From Akkermansia muciniphila (lineage in GTDB: Bacteria > Verrucomicrobiota > Verrucomicrobiia > Verrucomicrobiales > V1-33), in the NCBI GenBank assembly GCA_943331195.2, contig CALQKQ020000114.1, positions 1 to 9,350 of the forward strand: 9,350 nt of DNA. Reading direction: 5' to 3'. How positions within the stretch are numbered: the first letter of the stretch is position 1; every line of letters begins with the position of its first letter. The notes beneath the pieces were generated by a model. The model saw only the letters and a program-made list of their open reading frames with translations, was not told where the DNA came from and did not search any database. This document shows, piece after piece, positions 5,280 to 9,350 of this stretch. The translations under genes and the position numbers were made by a program.

Positions 5280-6896
5280 ATGCTCTTTGCCGCAATGATA
5301 AAACGAATCCGTAGATTTTTTGGAGGTAACACTCCCTTCACCGAAGGCGTCCGCGTCGTCGTCAACACTGAAAAGCTCGAACAGCGCGTCGCCCTCGTGG
5401 AGAACGGCATGTTAGAGGAGTACACCATCGAACGCGCTGGCACCCAGCACATCGTGGGCAGCATTTATAAAGGCCGCGTGCGCAACATCGAGCCTGGCCT
5501 CAAGGCCATGTTCATCGACATCGGGCTGGAAAAGAATGCCTTCCTCCACTTTTGGGATGCGATTCCCGCCGCCGACAACGAGGAGGCCGAGGAAGGGGGG
5601 CGCAATGATATTGAAGAAATCGACCGCGGTGGCCGGGGCAAGGTGAAGAAGAAGAAGATCACGGCGCGGGACATTCCGACGCTTTACCCGGTGGGGGCGG
5701 AGCTGCTGGTGCAGGTCACCAAGGGCCCGATCGGGACCAAGGGGCCTCGCATTACGACGAACATTTCCATGGCGGGGCGTTTTCTGGTGTTGATGCCGCT
5801 GAACGACATGTTCGGGATTTCGCGCAAGATTGAAGAGCCGCGGGAGCGGGACCGCCTGCGCAAGATTTTGCGCAAGCTGAGCGTGCCGGAGGGCATGGGG
5901 GTGATCATGCGGACGGTGTGCATGGGCAAGCGGGCCCGCTATTTTGTGCGCGACTTGGCGATGCTGGTGGAGCAATGGGAGGCGATTTCCAAGGTGGCGG
6001 ACACGCGCAAGGCGCCTTGCCTGGCGTTTCAGGAGCCTGACTTGATTGAGCGCACGGTGCGGGATTTCCTGACGGAAGACGTGGATGAGGTGATTTGCGA
6101 CGACGAGGCCACGGCGGCGCGCATGCGGGATTTGGTGGGGCAGATTTCGCGCCGCTCGAAGAAGCGGATTCGCTGCCAGCGCACGGCGGAGCCGATTTTT
6201 GATATGCTGGGGATCCAGAAGCAGATCGACAACGCCTTCAACCGGCAGGTGTGGCTGAAGTGCGGCGGCTATCTGGTGATTGACGAGACCGAGGCCCTGA
6301 TTGCGATCGACGTCAATACGGGGCGCAACAAGGGGACGGACGACTTGGAGAAGACGATTTTCCAGACGAACATGGAAGCGGCCGAGGAAGTGGCCCGGCA
6401 GTTGCGCCTGCGCAACATTGGGGGCTTGGTGGTGGTCGATTTGATTGATATGAAGAGCCGCCGCGACCAGCAGGCGGTGTACAAAGCCATGAAGGACCGT
6501 CTGCGCCGGGACAAGGCTAAGACGCAGGTGATGCCGATTTCTCCGCTAGGGCTGATGGAAATGACGCGCCAGCGGCTTCACGAAAGCTTGAGCACGGCGG
6601 TCTATGATCCCTGTCCGACGTGCCATGGCCAAGGCCGCATCAAGTCGACGGAGACGATGTCGGTGGAGCTGCAGCGGCGGGTGAATACCTTGATGCAGAA
6701 GTATCCTGACACCGAGCACGATTTGTTGATCACGGTGCATCCGGATGTCATGCAGCGGCTGCGCACCAAGGATGAAGCCTTGTTAGTGGATTTGGAGCGC
6801 CGCCACCACGGGCGCCTTTCCTTCCGGGCGGATCCTAACTTGCACCGGGAAAATATGACGATTTTGAATGCCCAGACGGGCAAGGAAATGAAGTAG
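5280..6896 (+). CDS. rng: Ribonuclease E/G family endoribonuclease
   Basis: This cytoplasmic enzyme cuts single-stranded RNA for rRNA maturation and mRNA turnover. The 538-residue product contains an S1 domain (about 57-160), the 5'-sensor/RNase H-like region (about 160-340, with R211-T212 matching R169-T170 of E. coli RNase E) and the DNase I-like catalytic region with D344 and D387, spaced 43 residues exactly as D303/D346. The zinc-link C445-P-T-C448 lies at the expected distance, followed by the small domain. Length fits RNase G; the RNase E degradosome scaffold is absent. A charged insert (about 95-130) interrupts the S1 domain. The first ATG (5280) is used; ATG at 5295, giving MIKRIRRFF, is also possible, and neither has a clear Shine-Dalgarno. 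It lies 79 nt behind mrdA. Confidence 0.93.
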   Translation: MLFAAMIKRIRRFFGGNTPFTEGVRVVVNTEKLEQRVALVENGMLEEYTIERAGTQHIVGSIYKGRVRNIEPGLKAMFIDIGLEKNAFLHFWDAIPAADNEEAEEGGRNDIEEIDRGGRGKVKKKKITARDIPTLYPVGAELLVQVTKGPIGTKGPRITTNISMAGRFLVLMPLNDMFGISRKIEEPRERDRLRKILRKLSVPEGMGVIMRTVCMGKRARYFVRDLAMLVEQWEAISKVADTRKAPCLAFQEPDLIERTVRDFLTEDVDEVICDDEATAARMRDLVGQISRRSKKRIRCQRTAEPIFDMLGIQKQIDNAFNRQVWLKCGGYLVIDETEALIAIDVNTGRNKGTDDLEKTIFQTNMEAAEEVARQLRLRNIGGLVVVDLIDMKSRRDQQAVYKAMKDRLRRDKAKTQVMPISPLGLMEMTRQRLHESLSTAVYDPCPTCHGQGRIKSTETMSVELQRRVNTLMQKYPDTEHDLLITVHPDVMQRLRTKDEALLVDLERRHHGRLSFRADPNLHRENMTILNAQTGKEMK

Positions 6897-6903
6897 GCGA
6901 GGT

Positions 6904-6944
6904 GGCCCGGCTGTCGGCGAACCTTGGTTTGCGGCAGCCGGGTC
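6904..6944. terminator. Strong hairpin between convergent rng and fabH
   Basis: CCCGGCTG (6906-6913) pairs perfectly with CAGCCGGG (6935-6942). The stem continues inward, past a single bulged G at 6916, through 6917-6922 pairing with 6927-6932 around a CTTG loop. Lying 9 nt after the rng stop and 46 nt after the fabH stop, it can fold in both transcripts and probably acts as a shared 3' end. No T-run follows on either strand, so it may block exonucleases or assist factor-dependent termination. Confidence 0.5.
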
Positions 6945-6988
6945 CGGCGGGGTGGGGAAGTGGCCGGGGCGCCGCGTTGCGGAGCGGG

Positions 6989-8008
6989 TCACCAGCGGAT
7001 CACGCTGGCGGCCCAGGCGAAGCCGGCGCCGAAGGCGACGAGGAGGACGTTGTCGCCGCGTTTTAAGACCCCGCTGCGGGCGGCCTCATCGAGGGCGATG
7101 GCGATGGCGGCACCGCTGGTGTTGCCGTATTGTTGCAGATTGAGAAAGGCTTTTTCGGGGGGGAGGCCGAGGCGCTCGCGGATGGCGTCGACGATGCGGA
7201 CGTTGGCTTGGTGGGGGATGATGAGGTCGATGTCGGCGGCGGTGAGGCCGGCGCGGGCGATGGCGGTTTCGCAGGCTTCGCAGGTGTTTTTGACGGCGGC
7301 CTTGAAGACTTCTTTGCCCATCATGTGGATGATGGGTTCGGGAATGACGGCGCGGTGTGGGGGGGTGGTTTGGGCGCTGCCGATGCCGGGGGCGTGGAGG
7401 ATGCCGCTGAGGGTGCCGTCGCTGGCGAGGACGGAGGAAAGCAAGCCGGAGGATGGGGGGTCGCCGTCGCGGCGGCGGCGCAGGATGGCGGCGCCGGCAC
7501 CGTCGCCAAAGAGGACGCAGGTGTTGCGGTCGGTCCAGTCGATCAGGGCGGAGAGTTTGTCGGCGCCGATGATGAGGGCGGTGGAGCGGTTGCCGCCGTT
7601 GATGAAGTGGCGGGCGATTTGCATCGCGAAGAGGAAGCCGGCGCAGGCGGCGCTGACGTCGAAGGCGACGGCCTGGGAGGCGCCGAGGTTTTGCTGAACG
7701 TAGCAGGCGGTGGAGGGGAAGAGGCTGTCTGGGGTGACGGTGCCGACGATGATGAGGTCGATTTCTGCGGCGGTGACGGAGGCGTTTTCCATGGCTCGCC
7801 GGGCGGCGTGGGTGCACATGTCGCTGGTGGTTTCGCCAGCGGCAGCGATGCGGCGTTCGCGGATGCCGGTGCGGCTGACGATCCACTCGTCGGTGGTGTC
7901 GACGATTTTCGCTAGGTCGGCATTGCTGAGGACCTTTTCGGGGACGTAGCTGCCGGTGCCGACAATGGTGGTGACGCAGGGGGACAGGTCGGGCGAGGAG
8001 TGGCTCAT
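6989..8008 (-). CDS. fabH: Beta-ketoacyl-ACP synthase III (FabH)
   Basis: FabH condenses acetyl-CoA (or a short branched acyl-CoA) with malonyl-ACP in the first elongation step of type II fatty-acid synthesis, in the cytoplasm. The 339-residue product has the thiolase fold signatures and the full triad: C122 in SAACAGF, H266 in IIPHQAN and N296 in YGNTSGA. The start of the fold (VGTGSYVPEKVLSN from residue 16) and the end (FGAGFAWAASVIRW) match the family. The ATG at 8008 gives a slightly long N-terminus of about 15 residues before the first strand; no better start or clear Shine-Dalgarno is seen. The usual neighbours plsX and rpmF do not flank it here. Its coding strand is C-rich at third positions, opposite to the plus-strand genes. 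FabH paralogues used in secondary metabolism share these motifs, but nothing here suggests that role. Confidence 0.95.
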   Translation of the reverse strand: MSHSSPDLSPCVTTIVGTGSYVPEKVLSNADLAKIVDTTDEWIVSRTGIRERRIAAAGETTSDMCTHAARRAMENASVTAAEIDLIIVGTVTPDSLFPSTACYVQQNLGASQAVAFDVSAACAGFLFAMQIARHFINGGNRSTALIIGADKLSALIDWTDRNTCVLFGDGAGAAILRRRRDGDPPSSGLLSSVLASDGTLSGILHAPGIGSAQTTPPHRAVIPEPIIHMMGKEVFKAAVKNTCEACETAIARAGLTAADIDLIIPHQANVRIVDAIRERLGLPPEKAFLNLQQYGNTSGAAIAIALDEAARSGVLKRGDNVLLVAFGAGFAWAASVIRW

Positions 8009-8068
8009 GCGGGGCGCAGCGGACCGGGTAGGGAGGTCCAGGGGTAGTCCTTGTGGAAACGCGGAAAG

Positions 8069-8099
8069 CCCCCCCCCGCAAGGCGAAGTTTCTGGGGGG
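8069..8099 (-). repeat. C9/G6 hairpin in the fabH leader
   Basis: A run of nine C (8069-8077) can pair with six G (8094-8099) across a loop of roughly 16 nt. On the fabH transcript this gives a very stable stem about 60 nt before the start codon. The homopolymer runs are also prone to length change by slippage. A regulatory effect on fabH is inferred from position only. Confidence 0.35.
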
Positions 8100-8189
8100 T
8101 GGTGGGGAGGCGGTGCCTGAAAGAAGCGGGTCTCCGGGTGGGTTGAGGGAGGGGCGGGCGGCGGAGCTGGCCGGCGGTGGTTTTAAACT

Positions 8190-8219
8190 TTTTTATCCGA
8201 TGCGTTTATTTTTTGTTAA
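8190..8219 (-). promoter_or_regulatory. Candidate fabH promoter in an AT-rich island
   Basis: On the minus strand, TTAACA (8219-8214), one mismatch from TTGACA, is followed after 18 bp by TAAAAA (8195-8190), four of six matches to TATAAT. It lies in a roughly 40-bp AT-rich island (8180-8219) that stands out from the GC-rich surroundings, about 180 bp before fabH. It overlaps the start codon of the plus-strand gene at 8200, so the two genes may interfere or be co-regulated. Confidence 0.35.
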
Positions 8220-9350
8220 GGGGGCTGCGGCGCGAGGTGGTTGGGGCGTTGGCTTTTTATGGGCGCTGGCGGCGGGATGGGCTTGGGGAGGGGAGGCGCT
8301 GCGGGACACCCGCGCGGACACGTGGGTGGGCAGCGATGCCTTGGGCCGGGTATTGCCTGGGGTGGGGGAGGTGGGACTGCCGCGGGCGGACCGCACCGTG
8401 GGGATGTTTTATTTTCTGTGGCTGGGGGCGCACGAGCAGGGCGGGCTGTACGACATTAGCAAGATTCTGCAGGCCAATCCGGAGGCGATGAGTCAGCCGG
8501 AGGATCCGCGCTGGGGGCCGCTCCAGGTGCCGCACCATTGGGGGGAGAGCCATTTTGGCTATTACCGGACGGACGACCGCTGGGTGCTGCGCCGTCACGC
8601 CCAGATGTTGGCGGATGCGGGGGTGGACACGCTTATTTTTGATGTGACCAACCAGGTCACCTATGCCCACGAATACCGGACGCTGCTGGAAGTGTTCGCG
8701 GAAGTCCGGGCGGCGGGCGGGCGCACGCCGCAGGTGGCGTTTCTTTGTCCGTTTGGGTCCCCTGCCAAGGTAGTTAGGGAGTTGTGGCGCGACTTGTATC
8801 AGCCGCGGCTGGGGGAGGCGCTGTGGTTTCGCTGGAAGGGCAAGCCGCTGATCATGGCGGATCCGGGGTTGCTGGGGGATGCGGCGGATCCGGAGGGGCA
8901 GGCGATTCGGGAGGCTTTTACGTTTCGGAAGCCGCAGCCGGACTACTTTAAGGGGCCGGGGACGGTGGAGCAGTGGGGATGGCTGGAGGTTTCGCCGCAG
9001 CATGTGTTTCGAGTGGCGGGGGAGGCGGAGCAGATGACGGTGGGGGTGGGGCAGAATGCGGTGGGGGGTCGGCTGGGTTCGATGAGCGAGGCAGGGGCGC
9101 AGGGGCGCAGTTTTCACCATGGGGCGATGGACCGGCGGCCGGGGGCGCTGCGCTTGGGCTTAAATGTGGCGGAGCAATGGGAGCGCGTCCGCCAGGAGGA
9201 TCCGGCCTTTGTGTTTGTGACGGGGTGGAACGAGTGGATTGCGGGTCGATTTGCCGAATTCAATGGGGTGCGGCTGCCGGTGATGTTTGTGGATCAGTTT
9301 GATCAGGAGCACAGCCGCGATATTGAGCCGATGCGAGGGGGGCATGGCGA
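8200..9350 (+). CDS. Secreted glycoside-hydrolase-like protein (GH99/GH71-like), 3' partial
   Basis: An uninterrupted frame runs from ATG 8200 to the window end (383 codons seen, no stop). The N-terminus looks like a signal peptide: basic region (residues 1-13), hydrophobic core (about 14-28) and likely cleavage near AWG-GEA (28-33). The mature part has features of an alpha/beta-barrel glycoside hydrolase: YFLWLGAH (71-78), HHWGES (112-117), a FGYY segment (119-122) leading through HAQMLADAGVDTLIFDVTN (133-151), and TGWNEW (341-346). It closes with FVDQF (363-367) and SRDIEPMRGGHG (372-383). WNEW occurs in GH99, WbsX-like and related barrel proteins, and I associate this overall pattern with proteins often left as hypothetical in Verrucomicrobiota and Planctomycetota. 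It probably acts on a polysaccharide in the periplasm or outside; substrate and catalytic residues are unknown. No Shine-Dalgarno precedes the ATG. Confidence 0.75.
   Translation, partial: MRLFFVKGAAARGGWGVGFLWALAAGWAWGGEALRDTRADTWVGSDALGRVLPGVGEVGLPRADRTVGMFYFLWLGAHEQGGLYDISKILQANPEAMSQPEDPRWGPLQVPHHWGESHFGYYRTDDRWVLRRHAQMLADAGVDTLIFDVTNQVTYAHEYRTLLEVFAEVRAAGGRTPQVAFLCPFGSPAKVVRELWRDLYQPRLGEALWFRWKGKPLIMADPGLLGDAADPEGQAIREAFTFRKPQPDYFKGPGTVEQWGWLEVSPQHVFRVAGEAEQMTVGVGQNAVGGRLGSMSEAGAQGRSFHHGAMDRRPGALRLGLNVAEQWERVRQEDPAFVFVTGWNEWIAGRFAEFNGVRLPVMFVDQFDQEHSRDIEPMRGGHG

Noticed and set aside
4304..5464. 386-codon minus-strand frame antisense to mrdA and rng
   Set aside because: Leu/Arg/His-rich, low-complexity composition, spans two well-supported plus-strand genes, no recognisable motif.
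6924..7697. 257-codon plus-strand frame from the rng-fabH spacer into fabH
   Set aside because: Ala/Arg/Met/Ser-rich translation without family features, lying almost wholly antisense to fabH.
7130..7915. 261-codon plus-strand frame antisense to fabH
   Set aside because: Composition is dominated by Gly, Ala, Asp and Val, the expected mirror of a C-rich coding strand; fabH has an intact Cys-His-Asn triad.
8973..9302. 109-codon plus-strand frame inside the hydrolase-like gene
   Set aside because: Gly-rich out-of-frame shadow; the frame from 8200 is open throughout and carries WNEW.
1..9350. CRISPR arrays, insertion sequences, tRNA or rRNA genes
   Set aside because: No regularly spaced direct repeats, transposase motifs, terminal inverted repeats flanking a gene, or cloverleaf/rRNA signatures were seen on either strand.

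Overview
The window reads as chromosomal DNA from a GC-rich, Gram-negative-type bacterium, most likely a Verrucomicrobiota member. Three points support this: a complete mreB-mreC-mreD-mrdA rod-shape cluster with an RNase E/G gene directly behind it, weak or absent Shine-Dalgarno sequences before most genes, and a secreted WNEW-motif glycoside-hydrolase-like protein of a type I associate with Verrucomicrobiota and Planctomycetota. Typical Planctomycetota lack mreBCD and the elongation PBP, so Verrucomicrobiota fits better. The taxonomic call is inference from gene content, not from a marker search.

Layout. Positions 1-361 hold no conventional gene but look like a long leader for the cell-wall operon. 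They contain a G-rich tract, a perfect TATAAT hexamer with overlapping TAATC/GATTA dyads, two GC-rich hairpins, and a 31-codon open frame behind a near-perfect Shine-Dalgarno that ends 7 nt before mreB. Then come mreB (362-1390), mreC (1432-2274), mreD (2271-2915), mrdA/PBP2 (2912-5200) and an RNase E/G family gene (5280-6896), all on the plus strand. mreC/mreD and mreD/mrdA are joined by ATGA stop-start overlaps. The convergent fabH (6989-8008, minus) is separated from the RNase gene by a strong imperfect hairpin. After a 191-bp divergent spacer with an AT-rich island, a secreted glycoside-hydrolase-like gene starts at 8200 (plus) and runs off the window end.

How the genes work together. MreB filaments, MreC and MreD form the scaffold that positions and activates the elongation transpeptidase PBP2, so the first four genes build lateral cell wall. 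The RNase E/G gene is a frequent neighbour of mreBCD in bacteria; rodA, the usual glycosyltransferase partner of PBP2, is not in the window. fabH starts type II fatty-acid synthesis and makes membrane precursors, and the final gene probably acts on polysaccharide outside the cytoplasm.

The coding content is mostly ordinary. The least explained parts are the mreB leader, the two AT-rich/hairpin spacers, and a plus-strand G excess that persists through the minus-strand fabH gene and creates many long spurious open frames.
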